NCBI GenBank assembly: GCA_020849615.1 | Contig: JADLFW010000033.1 | Location: 124,001-188,000 of the forward strand | Source: Phycisphaerales bacterium | Lineage (GTDB): Bacteria; Planctomycetota; Phycisphaerae; Phycisphaerales; UBA1924 | Length of the DNA: 64,000 nucleotides | Direction: 5' to 3' | Shown: piece after piece, positions 1 through 8,299 of the stretch | Layout of the letters: the number at the start of each line of letters is the position of its first letter | Numbering within the stretch: position 1 is the stretch's first letter | Notes under the pieces: model-generated | What the model was told of the DNA's origin: nothing | Seen by the model: the letters and a program-made list of their open reading frames with translations, nothing else | Database searches by the model: none | Program-made: the position numbers and the translations under genes

Positions 1-1185
1 TGCGCCGCCGTCGCGCCGCTGGGCCCGGTCATCGACCGCAAACGCACCGAGGATGAACTCGACCGTCACCGCCGCCAGCTCGAGTCCCTCGTCGCCGAGC
101 GCACGGCCGAACTGGAGCGCTCCCACGAGCAGCTCCGCCAGGCCGACCGGCTTGTCGCCATCGGCACCCTCGCCGCCGGGCTCGGGCACGACATGAACAA
201 TGTCCTGTTCCCCATCCGCTGCCGGCTCGATGCACTCGACGCCTCGAAGCTCACCGATGAAGTCCGCGAGGAATGCCTCGCGATCCGCCGCTCCGTTGAT
301 TACCTTCAGCAGCTCACCGACGGCCTCCGCCTCCTCGCCCTCGATCCCTCCGATGCCGATGCCTCCTCCGCCTCGACCGACATCAGCGACTGGTGGGACC
401 AGGTCGGCGTCCTGATGCGCCGGGCGCTGCCCCGCCACGCCCAGCTCGAGACCCGGATTCCCCTCGATCTTCCCCCTGTCGGCGTCGCCCCCCACCGCCT
501 CACCCAGGCCGTCCTCAACCTGCTCTCCAATGCCGGCGCGGCGATCGCGCGCGAGGGCCACGTGCGCCTCGCCGCCAGCGCCGCCGACGACGAATCCACC
601 GTCCGGCTCGCCGTCTCCGACGACGGCTGCGGCATGAGCGATGAGGTCCGCCGGCGCGCGCTCGACCCCTTCTTCACCACCAAGAAGCGCGGCCTGGGAA
701 CGGGCCTGGGCCTCTCGCTGGTCAACGGCGTCGCCCTGTCCGCTGGCGGGAACGTCGACATCCAGTCCACCCCGGGCCGCGGCACCACCGTCACGCTCGA
801 GCTTCCGGCCGTCGGCTCGCCGCCCCGCCCCGCTGCCCGCAGCCGCTCCGCGTCCCCCCCCGAGGCGATGCTCTCGGTCGCCGACCCGCGGACCGCTACG
901 CTCGTCGCCGCCTTCCTCCGCGCCGCCGGCTACGAAGTGCACACCCCGCCCGCCGCACCGGGCCGGTCGACCCGCGTCCTGCTCACCGAACCGTCCGCCG
1001 TCGCTCTCCGCTCCGCGCGCCAGTTCCTCAAGGGCCGCCCCGACCGGCGCGTTGTCCTATTCGGCGCGGGCGGGCCCGAATGGCAACGCACCGGCGCCAT
1101 CATCATCGAGAACGCCAACGACTTCGAAAAGATCCGCCAAGGCATCGCCGATGCGCTCTCGGCGGTCAAGGAGGCTTCGCCATGA
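1..1185 (+). CDS. Sensor histidine kinase with C-terminal receiver-like domain, 5' truncated by window
   Basis: The frame is open from base 1, so the gene starts outside the window. A coiled-coil-like stretch leads into a HisKA H-box (LAAGLGHDMNN), with the phospho-accepting His codon at 187-189. A HATPase domain follows: N-box (LTQAVLNLLSNAG), G1 box DDGCGM, FFTTK and the G2 box GLGTGLGLSLV. The last ~100 residues look like a degenerate receiver domain without a clear phospho-Asp. The stop codon overlaps the next gene's start by 4 bp (ATGA), so the kinase and the downstream response regulator are very probably translationally coupled and form a two-component pair. The N-terminal sensor part and hence the stimulus cannot be seen. 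Confidence 0.9.
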   Translation, partial: CAAVAPLGPVIDRKRTEDELDRHRRQLESLVAERTAELERSHEQLRQADRLVAIGTLAAGLGHDMNNVLFPIRCRLDALDASKLTDEVREECLAIRRSVDYLQQLTDGLRLLALDPSDADASSASTDISDWWDQVGVLMRRALPRHAQLETRIPLDLPPVGVAPHRLTQAVLNLLSNAGAAIAREGHVRLAASAADDESTVRLAVSDDGCGMSDEVRRRALDPFFTTKKRGLGTGLGLSLVNGVALSAGGNVDIQSTPGRGTTVTLELPAVGSPPRPAARSRSASPPEAMLSVADPRTATLVAAFLRAAGYEVHTPPAAPGRSTRVLLTEPSAVALRSARQFLKGRPDRRVVLFGAGGPEWQRTGAIIIENANDFEKIRQGIADALSAVKEASP

Positions 1186-1844
1186 GTGCCAGAATCATCC
1201 GTGTGCTCTGCGTCGATGACCACGCCTTCCTCGCCGAGGGGTTGAAGGCACGCCTCGAACTCGAGCCCGACCTCCAGTTCGCGGGCCGCCTCTCATCCGC
1301 CGACGGGCTGGTCCAGCAGGTCAAACAGCTCAAGCCCGACATCGTCCTCCTCGACATCGAGATGCCCGGAGCCGATCCCTTCGAGGCGGCCGATGACATC
1401 CGCCGCCAGTGCCCGGATACACGCGTGGTGTTCCTCAGCGCCTTCATCCGCGACCACTACATCAACTCCGCCTTCAAGGCCGGCGCCTGGGGTTACTTCT
1501 CCAAGAGCGACGACCCCGACGCCCTCGCCGAGGGCATCCGTCGCGCAGCGCACGGCGAGTTCGCCTTTGGACCCAAGGTCGCCGAACGCTGCAAGCCCAT
1601 CGCGCCGCGCCGCAGCGACCCGGCCCGCGCCCCCTCCGCGCGGTCAGAGACGCTCACCGAGCGCGAGCTCGAGGTGCTCCGCCTCATCGGCCGCGGACTC
1701 TCCCGCGCCGAGATCGCCAAAACGCTCTGCCGCAGCGCCAAGACCATCGATGGTCACCGCGAACGCATCATGAACAAGCTGGGCATCCACACCGGGCCCG
1801 AACTCGTCAGGTACGCGATCCGCGAAGGCTACGTCGAGGCGTGA
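1182..1844 (+). CDS. NarL/FixJ-family response regulator
   Basis: 220 residues. The N-terminal receiver domain has the acidic pair in CVDDHAF, the phospho-Asp in VLLDIEMPG (about residue 58) and the switch Lys in YFSKSDD. The C-terminal LuxR-type helix-turn-helix carries LTERELEVLRLIGRG and the recognition region KTIDGHRERIMNKLGI. Start chosen at 1182 because AAGGAGG lies at 1168-1174 with 7 nt spacing and the ATG overlaps the stop of the histidine kinase upstream, its likely phosphodonor. The 3' end overlaps the convergent gene at 1807-2280 by 38 bp. Target genes cannot be deduced. Confidence 0.93.
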   Translation: MSARIIRVLCVDDHAFLAEGLKARLELEPDLQFAGRLSSADGLVQQVKQLKPDIVLLDIEMPGADPFEAADDIRRQCPDTRVVFLSAFIRDHYINSAFKAGAWGYFSKSDDPDALAEGIRRAAHGEFAFGPKVAERCKPIAPRRSDPARAPSARSETLTERELEVLRLIGRGLSRAEIAKTLCRSAKTIDGHRERIMNKLGIHTGPELVRYAIREGYVEA

Positions 1845-2280
1845 TCGCCTCGGCCCGGAACCGCGGCGGTTGGTCGGCCTCCAGGCGCGGCCGGGCCCGC
1901 TTCAGCATCTGCGCCGTCGTCATCCGCGCCGCGGGCATCACCCCCACCACCGCGCCGCGCATGCGCCGGTCCGCGCTCAGCACCCGGTGCAGCTCCGTCT
2001 TGGCCAGCCCCGGGCCCAGCACCACGATCCCGTCCGCCCCACGCAGCGCCCGCTTCACGCGGGCCAGGAACCGGCCCAGCTCTCCCCTCCGCCGGTTGTC
2101 GTAGGTGTGCTCCGGATCGCCCCCGATATGCCCGGGCGGCGGCACACCCTGCACGCCCATCGCCCGGTGCCTCCGCTCCATCCCCGATTCAATGATGAAT
2201 ACCGAGCCCGCCGCCCCGTGCTCCACATCGACAACCTGCGCTACCCGGTGATCAATCCAGACAACCATGTGCTTGGACAT
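1807..2280 (-). CDS. Small eRF1-domain-like / 'translational machinery' family protein
   Basis: 157 residues from an ATG at 2280 with a GGAGA ribosome-binding site at 2288-2292. The opening MSKHMVVWIDHRVAQVV and the C-terminal block with VVLGPGLAKTELHRVL and VVGVMP resemble a bacterial family of short proteins related to eRF1 domain 2, described in databases as translational machinery or host-attachment-like proteins. That assignment rests on pattern memory. It is convergent with the response regulator and overlaps its last 38 bases. The cellular role of the family is poorly known, possibly ribosome rescue or stress; nothing in the neighbourhood narrows this. Confidence 0.65.
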   Translation of the reverse strand: MSKHMVVWIDHRVAQVVDVEHGAAGSVFIIESGMERRHRAMGVQGVPPPGHIGGDPEHTYDNRRRGELGRFLARVKRALRGADGIVVLGPGLAKTELHRVLSADRRMRGAVVGVMPAARMTTAQMLKRARPRLEADQPPRFRAEAITPRRSLRGSRT

Positions 2281-2492
2281 CGCGAGCTCTCCATGCCGAC
2301 CACGATTCTCGGCATTCGCGGCCCGGCACGCCACGGGGATTCAAACCCACTTGCCCCGGCGCCCCGACGAGCCCCGGGCCGAACAGGGCGGAATCCCCGT
2401 GGGCGGCCCGCGCCGCTTTGTGTCCAATCTTTCGTGATCCGGCCGATCGCGCGACCGGCCGGCGCAGGAGGTTCCGCTACACAAGGTCACAC

Positions 2493-2957
2493 ATGAAAGC
2501 CACCAACACAACCCGCCTCGTCGGCGACATCATGTCCAAGGAACCCGTCTGCGCCGACGGCTCCATGACTCTCCGACAGCTCGCCCGCCTCCTCGAGGAG
2601 AACGAGATCTCCGGCGCGCCCGTCGTCGGGCCCGATGGACGCGTCGTCGGTGTCGTGTCCAAGAGCGACCTCATCCGCCGGGCCACCGACAGCACCGGCG
2701 AATCCACGTACTACTTCGAAAGCCTGGAAGATGGCGCCGACGATGAAGACGCCCCCGCCGCCGAGGGCGGCACACCCGTGCTCGTCGAGGACATCATGAC
2801 CAGCGAGCCCATCACCGCCACGGCGACCGAACGCGTCGTCGATGTCGCCCGCCGCATGGCCGATGCACGCGTGCACCGCATCATCATCGTCGACCGCGAG
2901 CGCTTCCCCATCGGGGTCGTCACCAGCCTCGACATCCTCCGCGTATTCCCGGAGTGA
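2493..2957 (+). CDS. Two-CBS-domain protein
   Basis: 154 residues consisting almost wholly of a CBS pair. The first domain spans about residues 7-65 (VGDIMSKEPVCA ... GAPVVGPDGRVVGVVSKSDLI) and the second about 95-154 (VEDIMTSEPITATA ... VHRIIIVDRERFPIGVVTSLDIL), separated by an acidic linker. CBS pairs bind adenosine nucleotides and act as energy-state sensors; as a stand-alone protein its partner is unknown. Start chosen at 2493 because AAGGT at 2484-2488 is at a suitable distance; an upstream in-frame ATG at 2418 has no ribosome-binding site. It ends 7 bp from the convergent gene at 2965. Confidence 0.88.
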   Translation: MKATNTTRLVGDIMSKEPVCADGSMTLRQLARLLEENEISGAPVVGPDGRVVGVVSKSDLIRRATDSTGESTYYFESLEDGADDEDAPAAEGGTPVLVEDIMTSEPITATATERVVDVARRMADARVHRIIIVDRERFPIGVVTSLDILRVFPE

Positions 2958-2964
2958 CGCCCCG

Positions 2965-3165
2965 CTACCGGCCGCCCGTTGAATCCGGCCCGGCCGGTCC
3001 GAGGCCCGCCGGGCCGCGCGCCGGTTGCTGATCCCGCTCAGGCTCGGCGTACGCCGACCGCGGCACGCTCGCCACCACCTTCAGCTTGGCCCAGATCAAA
3101 AGGCTCAGGCCCACGCCCGTCGCCACCACCGCGATGACCGCCCACGCCCGGCTGCCACGTCGCAT
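2965..3165 (-). CDS. Small single-pass membrane protein at end of pilin cluster
   Basis: 66 residues from an ATG at 3165 with a purine-rich ribosome-binding site (GGAAGGAA) just upstream. A short basic N-terminus (MRRGSRAW) precedes one hydrophobic helix (AVIAVVATGVGLSLLIW), followed by a polar Pro/Gly-rich tail. It is the last gene of the minus-strand pilin cluster, 38 bp after the pseudopilin gene at 3204-3740. I do not recognise the family. A role as an accessory of the pilus or secretion apparatus is only suggested by position. Confidence 0.6.
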   Translation of the reverse strand: MRRGSRAWAVIAVVATGVGLSLLIWAKLKVVASVPRSAYAEPERDQQPARGPAGLGPAGPDSTGGR

Positions 3166-3203
3166 GCTCGTTCCTTCCCTGTTCACGCCCGCGCTCCGAC
3201 CGC

Positions 3204-3740
3204 TCAGCCGCCCGGCGGCCCGGACGGGGCGGTGGACTCACGCTGCACGGTCACGCGCCCCGTGTACGCCTCCACGCTGATCACGAAGCTCTGCCCCGAG
3301 CCCGTCACCGTGATGGTGCCCGTCGCGGCCGGCGTCGATTCGCCGGGCCTGGCGATCGGCCCGCCCATCTCATCGAAGATCAGCACGTTTTCCGTGTCGA
3401 ACCGCGTCGCGGAGATCATCGAGTCGCCGAACTGGCTGCCCTTGTTGATGACCCGTTCCAGGATGGTGTCGGTCTCGGGATCGATCGTCGCCCCCGGCAC
3501 CCGCGTCACCAGGTAACGCCCGTTCGCCGGATCGAACACCACGGCCCGCGGACGCTGGTAGGCCAGGGCATCCGACTGCGCCTCGGTGAGGTCCGCGACA
3601 ATGGTCCGCACCGCCGCCTGGACCCGCAGCACCCCCGTGCCGCCCATCGCGGGAACCACCAGCGCCCCGGCGATCCCCAGCACCGTCACGACGATCAGGA
3701 TCTCGACCAGCGTGTACCCGCGACCGGACCTGCCCGCCAT
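3204..3740 (-). CDS. GspH-like prepilin / pseudopilin
   Basis: 178 residues. A short positive leader MAGRSGRG is followed by YTLVEILIVVTVLGIAGALV, the type IV prepilin signature with the processing Gly at residue 8 and Glu5 of the mature protein. The position after the Gly is Tyr rather than the usual Phe. The rest of the chain (DLTEAQSDALAYQRPRAVVF and a beta-rich C-terminus) resembles the GspH/FimT minor pseudopilin group. It should be processed by a prepilin peptidase at the inner membrane and assembled into a type IV pilus-like or type II secretion pseudopilus. It sits in a five-gene minus-strand cluster. Confidence 0.85.
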   Translation of the reverse strand: MAGRSGRGYTLVEILIVVTVLGIAGALVVPAMGGTGVLRVQAAVRTIVADLTEAQSDALAYQRPRAVVFDPANGRYLVTRVPGATIDPETDTILERVINKGSQFGDSMISATRFDTENVLIFDEMGGPIARPGESTPAATGTITVTGSGQSFVISVEAYTGRVTVQRESTAPSGPPGG

Positions 3741-3791
3741 TGGCCCACCCCCCGCCGGTCGCCGCGCCCCCGAGCGGGCCGGCCGGCCGGT

Positions 3792-4148
3792 TTATTCCTT
3801 GTCCTTGGCCTGCTGCGGCCACTTGATATCGGGCATCTGCGTCACCTTGACGTTCAGGCCCTTGTTCAGCATCTCGCCGACCTGGTCAAGCTTGCGCGAC
3901 ATCGTCCGCAGCTCGGCGATCATGGTCTTGCGCTGCTCCGCCGCGCTCACCCGCCCGTCGGACGCCGGGCCGTCGTCATCCCCATCCCCCCCGCCCGAGG
4001 CCGTCATCGTCGTCACCCCGCTCTGCGCGGCGGTCGGCGTCCCGTACTGGCCCAGCACCAGCAGCCCCAGCATGACCGCGATCACGGTCAGCACCGAGTT
4101 CAGGTACGAGAGCGCACGGACGGGCTTGGAGGGGGGTTGATTGTTCAT
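3792..4148 (-). CDS. Small membrane protein within pilin cluster
   Basis: 118 residues from an ATG at 4148 with AGGCGG upstream. An N-terminal helix VLTVIAVMLGLLVLGQYG is followed by a Ser/Thr/Gly- and Asp-rich linker (GGGDGDDDG) and an amphipathic stretch (AEQRKTMIAELRTMSRKLDQV) likely to form a coiled coil. It lies 51 bp after the pseudopilin gene in + coordinates and 58 bp before the next prepilin gene, so it is probably co-transcribed with them. I do not recognise a family; it could be an inner-membrane assembly accessory. Confidence 0.65.
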   Translation of the reverse strand: MNNQPPSKPVRALSYLNSVLTVIAVMLGLLVLGQYGTPTAAQSGVTTMTASGGGDGDDDGPASDGRVSAAEQRKTMIAELRTMSRKLDQVGEMLNKGLNVKVTQMPDIKWPQQAKDKE

Positions 4149-4206
4149 GTCCGCCTGCATCGGTCCGGGAACGGGGGGCTGTTGAGCCCGTTTCCGGGGT
4201 TCGGGA

Positions 4207-4632
4207 TTAAGGACGCGGGAGCGGCTTGTCGTTGGCGTCGTACGAGCCGGCCCACACATCCCCCGTCGCGGGGTTGTAGATCCACCCATACGCATCCTGG
4301 AAGGCCGCATCGGGACCGACCCCGTACTGGATGATCCGGCCGTTGGCCCCGACGTACTGGTTGTTCGGCGGCACATGCATGTACCCCTCCGCCAGCACCT
4401 CGGCCCACGTTCCATCGCCTTCATCGATGTTCGGGAACTTGGCGTTGTTTCGGACGTAGTACACCGCCAGGGTGTTCCTCAGCTTCTGCAGCTGCACCTT
4501 GGTCGACTCGATCTTGGCTTCCTCGCTGGCGCCCGCGAACTGCGGGACCACGATGGCAGACAGGATCCCCAGGATGATCACCACCACCAGGATTTCGACG
4601 AGCGTGAACGCGCTACGGCCGCGCGGCTTCAT
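4207..4632 (-). CDS. GspG-like prepilin
   Basis: 141 residues from an ATG at 4632 preceded by a perfect AGGAGGT at 4639-4645. MKPRGRSAFTLVEILVV is a class-A prepilin leader, although Ala rather than Gly precedes FTLVE, which is unusual at the cleavage site. A hydrophobic helix ends in VVPQFAGASEEAKIEST, and the C-terminal part with WIYNPATGDVWAGS resembles the GspG-type calcium-loop pseudopilins. It probably forms part of a type II secretion pseudopilus or a type IV-like pilus. Confidence 0.85.
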   Translation of the reverse strand: MKPRGRSAFTLVEILVVVIILGILSAIVVPQFAGASEEAKIESTKVQLQKLRNTLAVYYVRNNAKFPNIDEGDGTWAEVLAEGYMHVPPNNQYVGANGRIIQYGVGPDAAFQDAYGWIYNPATGDVWAGSYDANDKPLPRP

Positions 4633-4693
4633 GTAAGTACCTCCTCGACAGGCCCGCCCGGGCGTCATCGCCCCGCCGGGCCCGCTTTCCTCG

Positions 4694-4725
4694 AAAAAGG
4701 CCGGACGCCTCTCGACGTCCGGCCT
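4694..4725 (-). terminator. Rho-independent terminator downstream of the first prepilin gene
   Basis: A 10-bp perfect stem (AGGCCGGACG with its complement, loop CCTCTCGA) spans 4698-4725. On the minus strand it is followed by a run of five T (4694-4698). It separates the prepilin gene at 4758-5204 from the rest of the cluster, implying that the upstream pilin is made in excess or independently. Confidence 0.85.
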
Positions 4726-4757
4726 CTGAAGATTCAGGTCGCGGTCAGCAGCGGCGA

Positions 4758-5204
4758 TTACCGCACGCCGTCGGTGATGACCTTGTTGAACTCGTCGTAG
4801 TTGGTCGCGCCCAGGGTGGTCGCCTCGCCCGGATCGGCCTCGTCGCCGTCGCCGTTGAGGTCGACGCCCCAGTGCCAGCCGTCGGCGGCGGGGTCGTCAC
4901 CAACGCTGCTCATGCCGTTGAAGGGGTTGACGGGCGGCGTCTTGATGTAGCCGCCGGCGGTCATGTCATCCCAGGCGGTCGCACCACCCGCCAGGAAGAG
5001 CGGGGGATACTCGTTCTCGCGGGCCCGGTACAGCTCGAGCTGGTTGTTCAGCGTGTCGAGCTGGGCCTGGATGTTGCCGGCCTGGGCGTCCTGCGTGGCG
5101 TTGGTGAACTGGGGCACCACGATCGCGGCGAGGATGCCGAGGATGACGACGACGATGAGGATTTCGACGAGGGTGAAGGCGCTCGTTCGACGACGGTGAC
5201 GCAT
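4758..5204 (-). CDS. Prepilin (type II secretion/type IV major pilin-like)
   Basis: 148 residues from an ATG at 5204 with AAGGAG at 5212-5217. The leader MRHRRRTSAFTLVEILIVV again has Ala before FTLVE, as in the neighbouring pilin, so this clade's prepilin peptidase may accept Ala. The helix runs on as VILGILAAIVVPQFTNATQD. The C-terminus contains an aspartate-rich loop (DLNGDGDEADPG) that could bind calcium. A strong terminator follows directly, consistent with a separately transcribed major subunit. The roughly 490-bp untranslated stretch upstream leaves room for regulation. Confidence 0.87.
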   Translation of the reverse strand: MRHRRRTSAFTLVEILIVVVILGILAAIVVPQFTNATQDAQAGNIQAQLDTLNNQLELYRARENEYPPLFLAGGATAWDDMTAGGYIKTPPVNPFNGMSSVGDDPAADGWHWGVDLNGDGDEADPGEATTLGATNYDEFNKVITDGVR

Positions 5205-5639
5205 GCTGCAGCTCCTTAGAACCTTGACTTTCCGAGCGGGCTCGGACGCGCTCCTGCGCGGACGTGACGGGCCCCGCTCGCGGCGGACGTTTCGCCGCGA
5301 ACGCCGCGGCACAACCCGACACCAAGGCGACGACCGCGGGGCTCCCCTACGACGCCGCTGCCCCGAGGGACCTCTCCGTCCCTCCGGGTGGCTCGGTCCC
5401 CGACTCGCGGCCCTTGGCCCACTTGGGGCCTCCTGAACGCGGGTCGGATCACCAGCGGCTCTCTGATCGACCACCCCCGCGGGGCTGTTCAGTCGGGGAT
5501 CGACTCCCGGGCGCAAGCCGTCAGCCTGTAGGGACTAAGAGCGATAGAGGGCCGCGCCCCGCCCGCCCGGCGCCGGCCGTCGCGCCCGGCTCCGCAGACT
5601 CCGGCCCGGTAATCGCCCGCTCCCGGCCCGGCGGATGCC
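5205..5639. other. Non-coding spacer upstream of the prepilin gene
   Basis: About 430 bp of very GC-rich sequence with several short inverted repeats (for example CCGAG/CTCGG at 5233-5246) but no reading frame with convincing codon use on either strand. It forms the 5' leader of the prepilin gene at 4758-5204. I looked for a recognisable riboswitch, in particular a cyclic-di-GMP type, and found no convincing match. Confidence 0.5.
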
Positions 5640-5672
5640 AAAAACACAGCCGCCCCGCGCGGGCGGGGCGGC
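5640..5672 (-). terminator. Rho-independent terminator of the HEAT-like gene
   Basis: A perfect 10-bp stem (GCCGCCCCGC with its complement, tetraloop GCGG) at 5649-5672 is followed on the minus strand by TGTGTTTTT. It lies 27 bp beyond the stop codon of the gene at 5699-7858. Confidence 0.85.
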
Positions 5673-5698
5673 CGATGGGTCACTCTCTGCTTATCGGC

Positions 5699-7858
5699 TC
5701 AGAATCGCGCTGCCGCTTCTCCGCCGCCGAGGATCAGCGGCACCACCTGTGAGTTCGGGAGGTTCAGAGCGCCCATGAGGGCCGCCGCCGCCGTCGCCTC
5801 GGCCTCCGAGCCCTTCGACGCCAGCTCCGTCAACCGGCCCACCTGCCGGGCCTCCAGCTGGTTCCCGAACCGCTTCGCCGAATCGGTCACCTTCTTCAGG
5901 AGCGCCACCCGCTCATCGCCCTTGGCTTCCATCGCGGTGTCCATCAGCGCCACCTGGACCCGCTGCTGGCCGACCCGGGCCAGGACATCCGCCAGTTCCA
6001 GCTTGGTCGCGCCCGTCGAATCCGTCATCGCCGCGGTCAGCGGCTGGGCCGCATCGCCAACGTTGAACACGGGGTTGCCCGAGACCGCCAGGTCCCGAAG
6101 CGCCGACAGCGACCGCCGCGCGTACGCCTGGGCCTCATCAACCTTGATCGGGCCGCCCGAGGCCGCCAGCACCAGGCCATCCACCGACTCGGTCAGCATC
6201 TGTTCGCCGATCGCCTGCGGACGCACGGCCACCGATACATCCCGCTCGAACCGCCGGCGAAGGTCCGTGTACGACTCCGGTGAGGCCAGGGCCAGCACGG
6301 GAGTCGCCGACAGCTTCGCACTCCCCCGCACACCCTCGACCAGCGCGGTCAGGTCTTCAGCGCCGAGCCCCGAGGCCACGACGAGGTCGACTCCCGGCAC
6401 TTCGCCGATCGGGCCCGCCAGGTCGTCCAGCTTCCTCCCGGCCGGCAGGACCTTGTAGCCGGCCTTCTCGAGCGTCTGGCGCAGCGCCTGGTAAGTCTCG
6501 TTGTCGGCGGAGATCACCGCCGCGTAGGTCGTTGAGGCCTCCCGGATGGCCCCGGCAAGGGTCGGTACCACCCGCTCGGCTCCCGGGAACGTCTGCAACG
6601 GCTGGGCCGCCGCGAGCGCCAGGGCCGCCTCGTACTGCACGCGCCGGTTGGGATAGGTCAATGCCTCCAGTAGCGGGCGCCTCGCGTCCCCGCCCGCCCA
6701 CAACTGGGCCCCCGCCATGCTCTCGACCGCCGCCAACGCCCGCCGGGCCAGGGGCGTGTCGTTCGTGTCGATCGCCCTCCCAAGGACGCCCTGCGCCACC
6801 GACGGGCCCGCCGCCACACAGAAATACATCGCATCCCGGCGGCCCTTGCCGTACGCGGGATTCTCGTACCCTTCGGGCGTGTCGATCTCGCGGGAGAAGT
6901 TCGAGGCCACCCACAGCGCCACCGCATCGTTGGTCGCCTGCAGCGCCAGGGCCCGCTCGGCGCACCGCATCGCCATCGCCTCGTGGAAGACCGCCGTCCG
7001 CACGGGCACCATCACGAGCCCCACGCCGGGGTCGAACGACCACAGCAGCTGGAACTCCTCCCCGGGGAAGCTCGTCAGTTCGCTCTTCTCGGCGTAGTAC
7101 CCCTCGCCCAGCTGCAGGTACAGATCCGACGGCTCGGTCGCGCCCACCCCGCCCTCGAGCCGGGCCATCGCGCGGTCGCACGCGGCTTTCACCGCTTCCG
7201 AACGGCTCGTCTGGCGCAGATCCGCCAGGAACGGCAACGAAGTCCGGTACGGAATCAGCCCCAGCACATCCGCCACCGACTCCTGCTTCGCCGGCTCCAG
7301 CTTCACCATCGCCGTGCACAGCGGGATGATCGCCTGACGGCCCAGGTCCACCATCACCCGCTGCACCGCCGAATGCCGGTTCAGGTCGCTCCGGTCCAGC
7401 AGCGCCTCCAGCAGCTGCGGCATGGCGTACTCGCCCGCCGCCAGCAGCCGCTCCCGGGCCATCAGCTGCCCGCGCAGCGGGCCCGTCAGCGCCGCGATGC
7501 TCTTGCCGATCTCGTCAGGGTTCCTTGCCCGCTCCAGCTTGCCCTGCTCGAACGTCTTCAGGAGCTCGGCCGCCAGAGGCTCGGTCTCGGCGACCCGCAT
7601 GGCCCGGGCCACGCTCTCCTCGAACCGGCCCAGCTCCTGCGACTGCTCAACCAGGTCCACGAACTGCGCGGGGGTCAATCCGCGGTCCAGCAGCTGACGG
7701 GCCTGGCTCGCCGCGAGCTCGGGGTTGTTGATCCTGACGAAGTGGATGAAGTCCTTGAGCAGGTCGAGGTTGCTCGGCTCTTGCGGCTGGGCGAACGCCG
7801 TCGTGAACGAGAACGCCATCCCCGCCGCCAATGTGATCAATCGCCTGCGCATGGTCAT
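5699..7858 (-). CDS. Exported HEAT-like repeat protein with degenerate receiver domain
   Basis: 719 residues. Start at 7858 because AAAGGG lies at 7864-7869. The N-terminus MTMRRRLITLAAGMAFSF with TTAFAQPQ is a signal peptide, so the protein should be periplasmic or outer-membrane associated. A helical-repeat body follows, with HEAT-like segments around residues 130-230 and 350-450. Then comes a segment patterned like a response-regulator receiver (AAVISADNETYQALRQTLEKAG ... VDLVVASG ... TPVLALASPESY ... VAVRP), in which the phospho-Asp position is Ser/Gly and the Lys-Pro motif is Arg-Pro. The C-terminus is helical. I do not recognise a family name. Function is unknown; scaffolding is a guess. 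Confidence 0.8.
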   Translation of the reverse strand: MTMRRRLITLAAGMAFSFTTAFAQPQEPSNLDLLKDFIHFVRINNPELAASQARQLLDRGLTPAQFVDLVEQSQELGRFEESVARAMRVAETEPLAAELLKTFEQGKLERARNPDEIGKSIAALTGPLRGQLMARERLLAAGEYAMPQLLEALLDRSDLNRHSAVQRVMVDLGRQAIIPLCTAMVKLEPAKQESVADVLGLIPYRTSLPFLADLRQTSRSEAVKAACDRAMARLEGGVGATEPSDLYLQLGEGYYAEKSELTSFPGEEFQLLWSFDPGVGLVMVPVRTAVFHEAMAMRCAERALALQATNDAVALWVASNFSREIDTPEGYENPAYGKGRRDAMYFCVAAGPSVAQGVLGRAIDTNDTPLARRALAAVESMAGAQLWAGGDARRPLLEALTYPNRRVQYEAALALAAAQPLQTFPGAERVVPTLAGAIREASTTYAAVISADNETYQALRQTLEKAGYKVLPAGRKLDDLAGPIGEVPGVDLVVASGLGAEDLTALVEGVRGSAKLSATPVLALASPESYTDLRRRFERDVSVAVRPQAIGEQMLTESVDGLVLAASGGPIKVDEAQAYARRSLSALRDLAVSGNPVFNVGDAAQPLTAAMTDSTGATKLELADVLARVGQQRVQVALMDTAMEAKGDERVALLKKVTDSAKRFGNQLEARQVGRLTELASKGSEAEATAAAALMGALNLPNSQVVPLILGGGEAAARF

Positions 7859-8299
7859 GGGCACCCTTTGAACTGCCACCCCGAGGAGACGAACGGAACC
7901 GCCGAACAACACCCTACAGCGGGCCGGACCCGCCGAAGAGCCAGCAGGATATCCGCAATCCGCGCGTTCCGCACACCCGCCGGCCGGGCCGGCGGCGGTC
8001 ACCGCCGGCCTCTCCCCTCCGCCCTGACGCGCTGGTTCCGATACGCCCCGGCGGTCCAGACTGATCCGCCCCCGGGCCGGTTCACACCCGCCATCCCCGC
8101 CCACGCCAACCACAGGAACAGGGCGGTCCTCCAAGCAACAGGACACCGGAAGCCGCTGTCCTAACCAGTCCTAGAACCACAACTTCGGCCCGCAGTTCGC
8201 CGAGCCGTCAAGCGCCGCAATCCTTTCGCCGATCCACACGCAGCAGCAACGAGGCGCCGCGTCGGCACGCCCGCCCCTGTGTACCCCCGAGGTGAGACG
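7859..8299. other. Divergent intergenic region with a large inverted repeat
   Basis: About 440 bp between divergent genes; it must hold promoters for both. No convincing gene is seen. A perfect 9-bp inverted repeat (GGCCGGCGG, 6-nt loop) lies at 7987-8010 without a T-run, so it may be an operator or RNA hairpin rather than a terminator. Confidence 0.45.

Noticed and set aside
5205..5560. Possible cyclic-di-GMP riboswitch upstream of the prepilin gene
   Set aside because: Only isolated short matches (such as GCGCAAGCC) were found and on the wrong strand; the conserved core is absent.
5264..5752. Open frame on the plus strand across the prepilin leader
   Set aside because: Composition is Pro/Arg/Gly-rich, it runs through a minus-strand terminator, and it has no plausible start.
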